DNA from: Agromyces aurantiacus
Lineage (GTDB): Bacteria; Actinomycetota; Actinomycetes; Actinomycetales; Microbacteriaceae
DNA length: 64,000 nucleotides
Direction: 5' to 3'
Assembly (NCBI RefSeq): GCF_016907355.1
Contig: NZ_JAFBBW010000001.1
Coordinates: 496,001-560,000, forward strand
The translations under genes were made by a program, and so were the position numbers. Under the pieces are notes generated by a model, which saw only the letters and a program-made list of their open reading frames with translations, was not told where the DNA came from and ran no database searches. Positions 52,447-60,992 of this stretch are shown here, in pieces. Each line of letters starts with the position of its first letter. Position 1 is the first letter of the stretch.

Positions 52447-53589
52447 GTGATCCTCTCCCCGCAGCATCCGCTCGCCGCCGGCCTCACCCACGACTCGCGC
52501 CTGGTCCGCGCCTACCGCGGACTGCGCAGCGACACCGTGCCCGTGTGGTTCATGCGCCAGGCCGGCCGGTCGCTCCCGGAGTACCGGGAGCTGCGCGTCG
52601 GCACGCGAATGCTCGACGCGTGCCTCGACCCGGCGATGGCGGCCGAGATCACGCTGCAGCCCGTGCGTCGCCACGGCGTCGACGCGGGCATCTTCTTCAG
52701 CGACATCGTCGTGCCGCTGAAGCTCGTCGGCGTCGACGTCGAGATCCAGCCGGGCCGCGGGCCGGTCTTCGGGCGCTCCTACGCGGATGCCGCGGCCGTG
52801 GCCGAGCTCACCGCGATCGACCCGACCCGACTCGACGAGACGGCCGGCCCGATCACCGAGGCGGTGCAGCGCACGGTCGCCGGGCTCGCGGAGCTCACCT
52901 CGCCGGGCGCGCCGACCTCGACGCCGCTGATCGGCTTCGCGGGCGCGCCGTTCACGCTCGCGGCCTACCTCGCCGAGGGCGGACCCTCGAAGGACCACCT
53001 CGCGGCGCGCACGCTCATGCACGCGGACCCCGGCGCATGGCGCGCCCTCATGGACTGGACCGCCGAGCTCACCGGGCGGTTCCTGCGCACGCAGGTGCTC
53101 GCGGGCGCCTCGGCCGCACAGCTGTTCGACTCGTGGGCGGGCGCGCTCTCGCTCGCCGACTACGAGGCGCACGTCGCACCGGCGTCGGCCGCGGCCCTCG
53201 CGCACGTGCACGATCTGACCTATGAGGCGGCGGATGCCTCCGGCGCGGCCGGATCCCACTCGGTGCCCGTGGTGCACTTCGGCGTCGGCACGGGCGAACT
53301 GCTGGGCGCCATGAAGGGCGTGGGGGTCGACGTCGTCGGCGTCGACTATCGCGTGCCCCTCGACGTGGCCGCCGAGCGCATCGGCGCGGGCGTCCCGCTC
53401 CAGGGCAACCTCGATCCCGCGCTGCTCGCCGCCCCGTGGCCGGTGCTCGAGGTCGCCGTGCGCGACGTGATCGAGCGCGGCCGCACGGCCCCGGCGCACG
53501 TGTTCAACCTCGGCCACGGCGTGCCTCCCGAGACCGACCCCGAGGTGCTCACCCGGGTCGTGGCGCTCGTGCACGAGGCCGGGCGATGA
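52447..53589 (+). CDS. hemE: Uroporphyrinogen III decarboxylase
   Basis: 380 residues. Converts uroporphyrinogen III to coproporphyrinogen III. Signatures: VPVWFMRQAGRSLPEYRELR (the first HemE pattern, with active-site Arg), DAGIFFSDIVVPLKLVG (catalytic Asp), GFAGAPFTLAAYLAEGG and the closing FNLGHGVPPETDPEVL. The GTG is nine bases after GGAGG; an ATG three codons earlier abuts the same ribosome site. The stop overlaps the hemG start (ATGA). Confidence 0.95.
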   Translation: MILSPQHPLAAGLTHDSRLVRAYRGLRSDTVPVWFMRQAGRSLPEYRELRVGTRMLDACLDPAMAAEITLQPVRRHGVDAGIFFSDIVVPLKLVGVDVEIQPGRGPVFGRSYADAAAVAELTAIDPTRLDETAGPITEAVQRTVAGLAELTSPGAPTSTPLIGFAGAPFTLAAYLAEGGPSKDHLAARTLMHADPGAWRALMDWTAELTGRFLRTQVLAGASAAQLFDSWAGALSLADYEAHVAPASAAALAHVHDLTYEAADASGAAGSHSVPVVHFGVGTGELLGAMKGVGVDVVGVDYRVPLDVAAERIGAGVPLQGNLDPALLAAPWPVLEVAVRDVIERGRTAPAHVFNLGHGVPPETDPEVLTRVVALVHEAGR

Positions 53590-55094
53590 CCGACCCGCAG
53601 GACGGGCCGGGCGCCGGGCCCGACGCCGAGCACCGCAGCGCCGACGTCGTCGTGGTCGGTGGCGGGGTGGCCGGCCTCGTCGCCGCGCTCGAGTGCGCGC
53701 GGCTGGGTCTCGGCGTCGTCGTGCTCGAGCAGGCCGGTCGGCCGGGCGGATGCGTCGGCCGGATCGACCTCGACGGCCTCGCGCTCGACAGCGGGGCCGA
53801 GTCCTTCGCGACCCGGAACGGCTCGGTCGCCGAGCTGCTCGGCCGCCTGGGCCTGGAGGACCGCATCGTGCCGCCGAACCGCGCGGGCGCGTGGCTGGCC
53901 TGGGGCGAGCGGGGCGAGCTCCGCGCCGCACCGATGCCGCGCACGGGCGTGCTCGGCATCCCCGCCAACCCGCTGGGCGAGGACGTGCGGGCGATCATCG
54001 GATGGCGCGGAGCCTGGCGCGCCTGGCTCGACCGCATCATCCCGATCCTGAAGATCGGGCGCGCCGAGCGCCTCGGTCCCCTCGTGCGCCAGCGGATGGG
54101 TGCGGCGGTGCTCGACCGGCTCGTGACGCCCATCTCGGCCGGCGTCTACTCGACCGACCCCGACGACCTCGACGTCGACGTGGTCGCGCCCGGCCTGAAC
54201 GAGGCGATGACGCGCGCCGGATCCCTCTCGGGGGGCGTCGGGCAGCTCGTCGAGGCCCGCCGGGCGGGCAGTGCGGTGCTCGGCCTGCGCGGCGGCATGC
54301 ACACGCTCGTCGACGCGCTCGTCGCGGAGCTCGCCCGGTTCGGCGCCGAGGTCCGCACGGGCGTCGGGGTCACGAGGCTCGAATCCCGCCCGGCCCGGGC
54401 GTCCGACGCCGACGCGGTCGCGTCATCCTGGCGCGCCGCCGGCCGGGCGGACGATCGCGAGGTCGTGGTCGACGCGCGGTTCGCGATCCTCGCCACGCCG
54501 GCGCACGTCTCGCGAGCCCTCCTCGCGGGGGTCGCGCCCGAGGCGGCGCTCGCCGAGGACTGGCCGGACGCGGCCTCCGTCGAGCTCGTGACGCTCGTGC
54601 TCGACGCGCCCGAGCTCGCGGCGGCCCCGCGCGGGACCGGCGTGCTCGTCGCCGCCGACGCGCCCGGGGTGACCGCCAAGGCGCTCACCCACTCGTCGGC
54701 GAAGTGGTCGTGGCTGGCCGAGTCGGCCGGCCCGCGGCAGGTCGTGCGGCTCTCGTACGGCCGCGCGGGCGCGACGAACCCGCTGTCGGGGCTCGACGAC
54801 GCCGCGGTGACCGAACTCGCGGTCCGGGATGCCGCAACGCTGCTCGGCGTGTCGCTCGACGTCGCGCAGGTGCGGGCATGCGGCCGGAGCGCCTGGCGTG
54901 ACGCCCTCTCGCAGGCGGCCGTCGGCCAGCCCGAACGCGTGCGCGCCCTCGAGGCGGCCCTCGAGGGCCGCACGGGCCTGGCGCTCACCGGCTCGTGGGT
55001 CGCCGGAACGGGGCTCGCCTCCGTGGTGCCGCACGCGATCGAGGCGGCCGCACGCATCCGGCACCTGGCGGTGCGTATCGCGGACGATGCATAG
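53586..55094 (+). CDS. hemG: Coproporphyrinogen III oxidase (CgoX/HemY type)
   Basis: 502 residues. An FAD enzyme that aromatises coproporphyrinogen III to coproporphyrin III in the coproporphyrin-dependent route. The dinucleotide site is VVVVGGGVAGLVAALECARL, followed by LEQAGRPGGCVGRI and LDSGAESFATRNG. The C-terminus has GLALTGSWVAGTGLASVVPH, the second FAD-contact region. No separate signal peptide. It is translationally coupled to hemE and followed after ~110 bases by the membrane trio, which has its own promoter. Confidence 0.92.
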   Translation: MTDPQDGPGAGPDAEHRSADVVVVGGGVAGLVAALECARLGLGVVVLEQAGRPGGCVGRIDLDGLALDSGAESFATRNGSVAELLGRLGLEDRIVPPNRAGAWLAWGERGELRAAPMPRTGVLGIPANPLGEDVRAIIGWRGAWRAWLDRIIPILKIGRAERLGPLVRQRMGAAVLDRLVTPISAGVYSTDPDDLDVDVVAPGLNEAMTRAGSLSGGVGQLVEARRAGSAVLGLRGGMHTLVDALVAELARFGAEVRTGVGVTRLESRPARASDADAVASSWRAAGRADDREVVVDARFAILATPAHVSRALLAGVAPEAALAEDWPDAASVELVTLVLDAPELAAAPRGTGVLVAADAPGVTAKALTHSSAKWSWLAESAGPRQVVRLSYGRAGATNPLSGLDDAAVTELAVRDAATLLGVSLDVAQVRACGRSAWRDALSQAAVGQPERVRALEAALEGRTGLALTGSWVAGTGLASVVPHAIEAAARIRHLAVRIADDA

Positions 55095-55157
55095 CCCGAA
55101 CGGAATACGATCGCGCCGAAGCGCCCGCAACCCCCTTGCGCGGGCCTTGCGGGGGTC

Positions 55158-55163
55158 TACGCT
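55158..55163 (+). promoter_or_regulatory. Possible internal promoter of the membrane-trio genes
   Basis: TACGCT about 45 bases before the ATG at 55209; another box, TACGAT, lies near 55105. They would let the trio be read apart from hemE-hemG. Confidence 0.4.
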
Positions 55164-55208
55164 GGAGGGACTGCTGTCATCCGAACCGCAGCGGGGGATG
55201 GGGTGCAC

Positions 55209-55634
55209 ATGAAGGGCAAGGTCCTCTTCGTCGTCGGGCTCGGCGTCGGCTACGTGCTCGGCACGCGCGCCGGGCGCGAACGCTACGAGCAGATGCGCAA
55301 GGTCGCCCAGGACGTCTGGAACCAGCCGAAGGTCCAGGAGGGCGTCCAGACCGTCAAGGACTTCGCGATGAGCCGCGCCGGCGACGTCGGCGAGACCGTG
55401 CTCGACGGGGCCAAGAAGCTCGTCGCCCAGGTCACGCAGTCGCAGACGTCGTCGACCACGCGGTCGTCCGCGGCGCGTCCGGCGTCGTCCACGTCGAAGG
55501 CCGGCTCGACCGCAGGCGGCTCGAGCGCGGCGTCGAAGCCTGCGGCGTCCAAGCCTGCGGCGTCCAAGCCGAAGACCGCGTCGAAGTCGGGCGCCGGTTC
55601 GTCGTCGAGCGCGGGCTCGTCGTCGTCGTCCTGA
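55209..55634 (+). CDS. YtxH-like small membrane protein with Ser-rich tail
   Basis: 141 residues. A single N-terminal helix with glycine-rich face (VLFVVGLGVGYVLGTRAGRE) then an amphipathic helix (MRKVAQDVWNQPKVQEGVQ) is the YtxH pattern. From residue ~80 the chain is low-complexity: Ala/Ser/Lys repeats with three copies of ASKP-A and a final run of serines. Probably a stress-type envelope protein; exact role unknown. First of three consecutive membrane genes inside the heme cluster. Confidence 0.75.
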   Translation: MKGKVLFVVGLGVGYVLGTRAGRERYEQMRKVAQDVWNQPKVQEGVQTVKDFAMSRAGDVGETVLDGAKKLVAQVTQSQTSSTTRSSAARPASSTSKAGSTAGGSSAASKPAASKPAASKPKTASKSGAGSSSSAGSSSSS

Positions 55635-55662
55635 TCGATCGATCCTCGGAGGTGGACTCCCG

Positions 55663-56070
55663 ATGGCTGCACCACTGAACGACGAGCGGGGGCTCTTCAC
55701 GCTCGTCGGCGAACTCCCCGACCAGATCTCCACGCTCGTGCGCGCGGAGATCGACCAGGTCAAGGCCGAGCTCAGCTACAAGGCCAAGCACTTCGGCATC
55801 GGCGCGGGCCTCGTCGCCGCTGCGGCGTTCGTCGGCATCTTCCTGCTCGGCACGCTCATCGCGACCGGCATCCTCGCCCTCTCGCTGGTCATGCCCGGCT
55901 GGGCGGCGGCGCTCATCGTGTCGGGCGTGCTGCTCCTGATCATCGCGATCCTCGTCGGCATCGCGCTCGCGAACTTCCGCCGCGGCAGCGAGCCCCTCGA
56001 GTCGATCGAGAGCGTGCGCCAGGACATCGACGCGATCACCGGAAGGGGTGCGTATGGCGGCCGGAACTGA
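55663..56070 (+). CDS. Actinobacterial Holin-X family protein
   Basis: 135 residues. An amphipathic N-terminus (LFTLVGELPDQISTLVRAEI) precedes two transmembrane helices (about 45-72 and 78-102), as in the Holin-X/superfamily III group (PF07332). These chromosomal genes are common in actinobacteria and do not indicate a prophage; there are no lysin or structural phage genes nearby. The 3' end overlaps the next gene by 17 bases. Confidence 0.85.
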   Translation: MAAPLNDERGLFTLVGELPDQISTLVRAEIDQVKAELSYKAKHFGIGAGLVAAAAFVGIFLLGTLIATGILALSLVMPGWAAALIVSGVLLLIIAILVGIALANFRRGSEPLESIESVRQDIDAITGRGAYGGRN

Positions 56071-56350
56071 GGTCGTGAAGCTCGACAAGCAGCAGCAGCG
56101 CAACCTCTCCAGACTGCAGGCGCACGACAACGCGCGCGCCGCCCGCGACCAGCTCGCGGGCACCCTGAACGCCCTCGAGGAGAAGCTCAACGTGCCCAAG
56201 CGCGTGGCCCGCGCGACGGGCCGCGCGAAGCGTCGCATCCAGCGCTTCGCCGACGAGCAGCCGGGGGCGGCGATGGCCGCGGCCGTCGGCGTCGTGGCGG
56301 CGGTCGGGGTGGGCGTGTGGCTCGTCGTCCGGGCCAACCTCGATCGGTGA
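56054..56350 (+). CDS. DUF3618 small membrane protein
   Basis: 98 residues. The first half is a charged helix with ARAARDQLAGTLNALEEKLN, the DUF3618 core; the C-terminus holds one membrane helix (AMAAAVGVVAAVGVGVWLVV). It regularly accompanies Holin-X genes. GGAAGGGG lies six bases before the ATG; an earlier GTG two codons upstream is less likely. Function unknown. Confidence 0.85.
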   Translation: MAAGTEVVKLDKQQQRNLSRLQAHDNARAARDQLAGTLNALEEKLNVPKRVARATGRAKRRIQRFADEQPGAAMAAAVGVVAAVGVGVWLVVRANLDR

Positions 56351-56357
56351 CGAACCG

Positions 56358-57050
56358 GTGACGGATGCCGCATCCCGTGCCGCAACGGCGCGCGAGGGTG
56401 CGGCGACGACGGCGGTCGAGCGCGTGACGGCGCTGCTGCGCGACGAGATCCTGAGCGGGGCGCTCGGCCCCGACGCGCCCCTGCGCGAGGAGCTCGCCGC
56501 CACGCGGTACGGCGTCTCGCGGCACACCGTCCGATCGGCGTTCCAGCGACTGGTCGCCGAGCGGCTCGCGATCGCGGAGCCGTACCGCGGCGTGCGCGTG
56601 ACGAGCTTCGACGATCGGCAGGTGCTCGCGCTCCAGCAGTTGCGCGCGGCGCTCGAGGTCGAGGCCGTCCGGATCGCCTTCGCCCGGTACGGCGGCACGC
56701 TGCCCGACGAGGCCCTGGCGCCGGCCCGCGCGGCGGTCGACGCGATGGCCTCGCTCGGCCCGAGCGCCGACCGGCCGGGCGAGGCACCGGGCGAGGCGTG
56801 GCTGGAGGTCGAGCGCCTGCACGCCGACTTCCACGCGGCGCTCGTCGCGGCATCCGGCAGCCCGCGCATCGTCGAGGCGCACGCGGCGCTGGGCAGCGAG
56901 CTGCTGCTGTTCATCCTGCACGCGCGACCGCACTACAGCGTCGCGAGCCTCGTCGAGGAGCACCGCCGCCTGCTCGAGGAGCTCCCCGAGCGCGGCCCCG
57001 CCGCGTTGCGCGAGCACCTCGAGCACTCGACCGCGCTGCTGCTCGGGTGA
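56358..57050 (+). CDS. GntR-family regulator (FCD/FadR subgroup)
   Basis: 230 residues. The wHTH domain includes LLRDEILSGALGPDAPLREE and YGVSRHTVRSAFQRLVAERL. The C-terminal all-helical FCD domain has VEVERLHADFHAAL-like features (EVERLHADFHAALVAASGS) with metal-binding histidines. It starts seven bases after DUF3618 and 72 bases before hemQ, so it could sense a metabolite or metal and control the heme genes. That is only a positional inference. Confidence 0.85.
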   Translation: MTDAASRAATAREGAATTAVERVTALLRDEILSGALGPDAPLREELAATRYGVSRHTVRSAFQRLVAERLAIAEPYRGVRVTSFDDRQVLALQQLRAALEVEAVRIAFARYGGTLPDEALAPARAAVDAMASLGPSADRPGEAPGEAWLEVERLHADFHAALVAASGSPRIVEAHAALGSELLLFILHARPHYSVASLVEEHRRLLEELPERGPAALREHLEHSTALLLG

Positions 57051-57122
57051 GGCAGCGCACGGCCGAAACGGCGACATCCGCCCGTTTTTTGTCCTTTCAG
57101 GTTGCCGGGGGAGGATAGGGCC

Positions 57123-57860
57123 ATGTCTTCCCCCGCTGCCGATGGGGCAGCCGACGTGTTCCAGTCCGAATCCGTTGCCGAGCAGTCGTACGAGGGCTAC
57201 ACGCTCTTCGCCGTGCTGCGCAAGGACCCGGCGCGGCCCGACGACCTCGACGGCCGCGACGTGCCCCGTTTCGTCGACGAGCTCGACGGCGTCATCACCC
57301 TCGTCCAGGACGAGGGCGTGACGGTCCGCGGCATCTACGACGTCTCGGGCCTGCGCGCCGACGCCGACGTGATGCTCTGGCTGCACGGTCCCACCGCCGA
57401 GGGGCTGCAGTGGGCGCTGCGCGAACTGCGGCGCGCCCGCCTGTTCCGGGCGCTCCTGCCCACATGGAACGCCATGGGCGTGCACCGCGACGCCGAGTTC
57501 AACAAGGCGCACGTCCCGGGCTTCCTGCGGGGCGTCGAGCCCAAGTCGTGGCTCACGATCTACCCGTTCGTGCGCAGCTACGAGTGGTACCTGCTGCCGC
57601 CCGAGGAGCGCGGCCGCATGCTGGCCGAGCACGGCCGCAAGGGCGCCGCATTCCGGGGCGTCGTCGCGAACACCGTGTCGGCGTTCTCGCTCGGCGACTA
57701 CGAGTGGCTGCTGCCGATGGAGTCCGACGAGCTCACCGATCTCGTCGACATGATGCGCGACCTTCGCGCGACCGACGCGCGCCGCCACGTGCGCGACGAG
57801 CTGCCCTTCTACACGGGCCGCCGCATCTCGACCGCCGAGCTCGTGGAGGTGCTCCAGTAA
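57123..57860 (+). CDS. hemQ: Coproheme decarboxylase (HemQ, chlorite dismutase-like)
   Basis: 245 residues. Oxidatively decarboxylates coproheme III to heme b with H2O2, the last step of the coproporphyrin-dependent pathway. Typical segments are YEGYTLFAVLRKDP, IYDVSGLRADADVMLWLHG, the catalytic-tyrosine region YPFVRSYEWYLLPPEERGR, and the proximal His in MLAEHGRKGAAF. GGGGGAGG stands about eight bases before the ATG. A T6 run (57085-57090), rare here, lies in the 72-base gap before it and may belong to a promoter or a weak terminator of the GntR gene. Confidence 0.95.
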   Translation: MSSPAADGAADVFQSESVAEQSYEGYTLFAVLRKDPARPDDLDGRDVPRFVDELDGVITLVQDEGVTVRGIYDVSGLRADADVMLWLHGPTAEGLQWALRELRRARLFRALLPTWNAMGVHRDAEFNKAHVPGFLRGVEPKSWLTIYPFVRSYEWYLLPPEERGRMLAEHGRKGAAFRGVVANTVSAFSLGDYEWLLPMESDELTDLVDMMRDLRATDARRHVRDELPFYTGRRISTAELVEVLQ

Positions 57861-59137
57861 TGGCGGCGGCGAACCTCGGCGGCGTGGGCGCCGACTCGCC
57901 CGAGCGGGCCGCGGCGGCCGCCGCGCATCGCGGGGTCAAGGCCCCGACCGCGACATCCGCTCCCTTCGCACCGGGCGCGGTCGTCGCCGGCGCGACCGAG
58001 CCCGCCCAGTCCGGGCCCGAGCACGTCGAGCAGCCGGTCGCGTACGACGCGATCCTGCTCGCGGGCTTCGGCGGCCCTGAGGGGCAGGACGACGTGATCC
58101 CGTTCCTGCGCAACGTCACGCGCGGTCGCGGCATCCCCGACGAGCGCCTCGAGGAGGTCGCGCACCACTACCGCCACTTCGGCGGCGTGAGCCCGATCAA
58201 CGAGCACAACCGCCAGCTCAAGGCCGCGCTCGAGGCCGAGCTGGCGCGCCGCGGCGTCGACCTGCCGGTCATCTGGGGCAACCGTAACTGGGACCCGTAC
58301 ATGAACGACGCCCTCCGCGAGGCGGGCGAGCGCGGCTTCACCAAGCTCATCGCGATCGCGACGAGCGCGTACAGCTCGTACTCGAGCTGCCGGCAGTACC
58401 GCGAGGACTACGCCGATGCGCTCGAGGACACCGGCCTGGCCGGTGTCGTGCAGATCGACAAGGTGCGCCAGTTCTTCGACCACCCCGGTTTCGTGACGCC
58501 GTTCATCGAGGGCGTGCGCGACGCGCTCGCCGAGCTCGAGGCGGAGCACCCCGGACTCGACCGCGCCACGCAGGTCGAGGTGCTGTTCGCCACGCACTCG
58601 ATCCCCACTGCGGATGCCGCGAAGTCCGGCCCCGCCGAGCGCGGGTTCGGCGAGGGCGGCGCGTACGCGGCGCAGCACACCGCGGTCGCCGAGGTCGTCA
58701 TGCGCGAGGCCGGCGCCTCCGAGGTGCCCTGGCAGCTCGTCTACCAGTCCCGTTCGGGGCCCCCCACCCAGCCGTGGCTCGAGCCCGACGTGAACGACGC
58801 GATCGCCGAGCTGCCCGCCGCCGGCCGGAAGGCGGTCGTGATCGTGCCGCTCGGGTTCGTGAGCGACCACATGGAGGTCATGTGGGACCTCGACGAGGAG
58901 GCGATGGAGACCGCGGAAGAGCATGGGCTCGCCGCCATCCGCGTGCCGACGCCCGGCGTGCACCCGGCGTACGTCTCGGGCCTGGTCGACCTCGTGCTCG
59001 AGCGCGTGAACGGCACGCCCACGGCCGAGCGCCCGCACCTGACCGACCTCGGGCCCTGGTACGACGTCTGCCGGCCCGGGTGCTGCGAGAATGCGCGGCT
59101 GGGCTTCAAGCCGGCCCTGGCGGGGATCGCGCCGTGA
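57860..59137 (+). CDS. hemH: Coproporphyrin ferrochelatase (CpfC)
   Basis: 425 residues. Inserts Fe2+ into coproporphyrin III. The conserved core has LLAGFGGPEGQDDVIPFLRN, YRHFGGVSPINEHNRQL, the metal-site histidine in VLFATHSIPTAD, and QSRSGPPTQPWLEPDV. Cysteines in SYSSCRQYRED and near the end in DVCRPGCCENA fit the [2Fe-2S] cluster of actinobacterial ferrochelatases. The first ~58 residues are an Ala/Pro-rich extension not found in most homologues. Start and the hemQ stop overlap (TAATG); the end overlaps hemC (GTGA). Confidence 0.94.
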   Translation: MAAANLGGVGADSPERAAAAAAHRGVKAPTATSAPFAPGAVVAGATEPAQSGPEHVEQPVAYDAILLAGFGGPEGQDDVIPFLRNVTRGRGIPDERLEEVAHHYRHFGGVSPINEHNRQLKAALEAELARRGVDLPVIWGNRNWDPYMNDALREAGERGFTKLIAIATSAYSSYSSCRQYREDYADALEDTGLAGVVQIDKVRQFFDHPGFVTPFIEGVRDALAELEAEHPGLDRATQVEVLFATHSIPTADAAKSGPAERGFGEGGAYAAQHTAVAEVVMREAGASEVPWQLVYQSRSGPPTQPWLEPDVNDAIAELPAAGRKAVVIVPLGFVSDHMEVMWDLDEEAMETAEEHGLAAIRVPTPGVHPAYVSGLVDLVLERVNGTPTAERPHLTDLGPWYDVCRPGCCENARLGFKPALAGIAP

Positions 59138-60105
59138 GCCCCGCCGCGACGGCACGCGACGTGATCCGCGTCGGCACGCGCGGCAGCGCGCTCGCGCTCG
59201 CGCAGACCCGCCAGATCGCCGAGCGCCTGGGCGCGGCGGCCGATGCCGAGATCGAGATCGTCACGGTCACCACGCAGGGCGACACGTCGCGCGCCTCGCT
59301 GCAGGCCATCGGCGGCACCGGCGTGTTCGCCGCAGCCCTCCGCGAGGCCCTCCTCGCGGGCGAGTGCGACGTGGTCGTGCACTCGCTCAAGGACCTGCCG
59401 ACCGCCGAACACCCCGGCCTCCGGCTCGGGGCCGTGCCCAAGCGCGCCGACGCGCGCGACGCGCTGTGCGCACGCGACGGCCTCACGCTGGCCGAGCTGC
59501 CCGAAGGCGCGCGGATCGGCACGGGGTCGCCGCGCCGCATCGCGCAACTCGGGCTCGCGCGACCCGACGTGACCGCGATCGACGTGCGCGGCAACATCGA
59601 CACGAGGCTCGGCTTCGTGGAGCAGGGCGAACTCGACGCGGTGCTGCTCGCCTCGGCGGGCCTCGGCCGGCTGGGCCGATCGGATGCCGCGACCGAGCGC
59701 TTCCCGCTCGCCGACTGGCCGACCGCACCGGGCCAGGGCGCGCTCGCCCTCGAGGTGCGCGACGAGCGCGCCTCCCGTCCGCTCGAGCGCGGGCTCGCGG
59801 CCGTCGACCACGTCACGACGCGCGCCACGGTGCTCGCCGAGCGCCTCGTGCTCGCCGGACTCGAGGCGGGATGCGCGGCGCCGGTCGGCGCGACCGCCTT
59901 CGTCGAGGACGAACTTCTGTTCCTCACGGCGACGGTGTACAGTGCCGACGGGACGCGGTCGTTGACCAGTTCGCACGCCGCCACCCCCGACAGCCGCTCG
60001 GCCGCCGACCTGGCGGACGCGGCCCGCGACGTCGCAGAGCGCGTCGTCGCGGAACTCCTCGGCAACGGCGCCGCCGACCTCGCACCTGCCCAGGAGTCGC
60101 CGTGA
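59134..60105 (+). CDS. hemC: Hydroxymethylbilane synthase
   Basis: 323 residues. Polymerises four porphobilinogens. Motifs: VIRVGTRGSALALAQTRQIA, VTTQGDTSRA, VVVHSLKDLPTAEHPGL (catalytic Asp region), GTGSPRRIAQL, IDVRGNIDTRLGFV and LEAGCAAPVGA, whose Cys carries the dipyrromethane cofactor. GTG start overlaps the hemH stop, and its own stop overlaps hemD. Confidence 0.96.
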   Translation: MSPAATARDVIRVGTRGSALALAQTRQIAERLGAAADAEIEIVTVTTQGDTSRASLQAIGGTGVFAAALREALLAGECDVVVHSLKDLPTAEHPGLRLGAVPKRADARDALCARDGLTLAELPEGARIGTGSPRRIAQLGLARPDVTAIDVRGNIDTRLGFVEQGELDAVLLASAGLGRLGRSDAATERFPLADWPTAPGQGALALEVRDERASRPLERGLAAVDHVTTRATVLAERLVLAGLEAGCAAPVGATAFVEDELLFLTATVYSADGTRSLTSSHAATPDSRSAADLADAARDVAERVVAELLGNGAADLAPAQESP

Positions 60106-60917
60106 CCGAATTCGAACCGATGACCGGCGCGATCCACCTGCCCGGAGCCGGTGGAGGCAAGCCGCTCGCCGGATGGCGCGTGCTCGTGCCGCGCGGCGGA
60201 CCCTGGGGCGACGCGGTGGCGGCGTCCCTCCGCTCCCGCGGGGCCTCGCCGATCATCGCGCCGATGATCAACTTCGCGCCGACCGACGACCAGCCCGCGC
60301 TCGAGGCGGCGCTCGCGAAGCTCGCCGCCGGCGGATTCGACTGGGTCACGGTCACGAGCGCGACCACGGTCGACGTGCTCTCCTCGTACGGCGCGATCAT
60401 CCCGGATTCGACGAAGGTCGCCGCGGTGGGCGAGACCACCGCGGCCGCCCTCGTCGCGGCCGGCTACCGCGCCGACATCGTCCCGTCCGAGGAGAACTCG
60501 GCCCGCGGCCTGCTCGAGGAATGGGAGGCGGCGACGAACGGCGAGAAGCCGCTGCGCGTGCTCGCCCTCCGCTCGGCGATCGCGAAGCAGGTGCTCTCGG
60601 TCGGCCTCGAGCGCATCGGGCACCACGTCGAGGCGGTCGTCGCCTACCGCACGGTCGGCGTGCCGGTTGCGCAGAAGGTCATCGACGACGTGCGCGCCGG
60701 CAAGGTCGACGCCATTCTCGTCACGTCGGGCAGCGTCGCCGAGCAGGTGCAGGCGCAGCTGGGCCCCGTCCCCGAGCGCACCCTCGTCGCCGCGATCGGC
60801 CCCCAGACCCAGAAGGATGCCGCGAAGTTCGGCCTGCGCATCGACGTGATCGCCGCCGAGCGCTCGGCCGAGTCGCTCATCGACGCGGTCGTGCAGGCCG
60901 CGACGCAGACCGTCTGA
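60102..60917 (+). CDS. hemD: Uroporphyrinogen III synthase
   Basis: 271 residues. Cyclises hydroxymethylbilane with inversion of ring D. The sequence family is poorly conserved, but the two-lobe pattern is clear: WRVLVPRGGPWGDAVAASLR, FDWVTVTSATTVDVLSSYGA, AAVGETTAAALVAAGY, VLALRSAIAKQVL, ILVTSGSVAEQVQAQLG and AAIGPQTQKDAAKFGL. Position behind hemC, with a 4-base overlap, supports the call. The Ala-Val start GTG adds a ~22-residue leader compared with most. Confidence 0.92.
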   Translation: MTEFEPMTGAIHLPGAGGGKPLAGWRVLVPRGGPWGDAVAASLRSRGASPIIAPMINFAPTDDQPALEAALAKLAAGGFDWVTVTSATTVDVLSSYGAIIPDSTKVAAVGETTAAALVAAGYRADIVPSEENSARGLLEEWEAATNGEKPLRVLALRSAIAKQVLSVGLERIGHHVEAVVAYRTVGVPVAQKVIDDVRAGKVDAILVTSGSVAEQVQAQLGPVPERTLVAAIGPQTQKDAAKFGLRIDVIAAERSAESLIDAVVQAATQTV

Positions 60918-60980
60918 GGCGCGCCGCGCCCCGGCGCTCCCGTGCAGGCCGCGCCCACCTGCTGCCCAGCCGGGCGCGCG

Positions 60981-60986
60981 TAGGCT
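60981..60986 (+). promoter_or_regulatory. -10 box, leaderless promoter of hemB-hemL
   Basis: TAGGCT, six bases before the GTG at 60993, in the 75-base gap after hemD. Confidence 0.55.
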
Positions 60987-60992
60987 TGGCGG

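Noticed and set aside
55663..56070. Holin gene as evidence for a prophage
   Set aside because: Holin-X with DUF3618 is a normal chromosomal pair in actinobacteria and there are no other phage genes.
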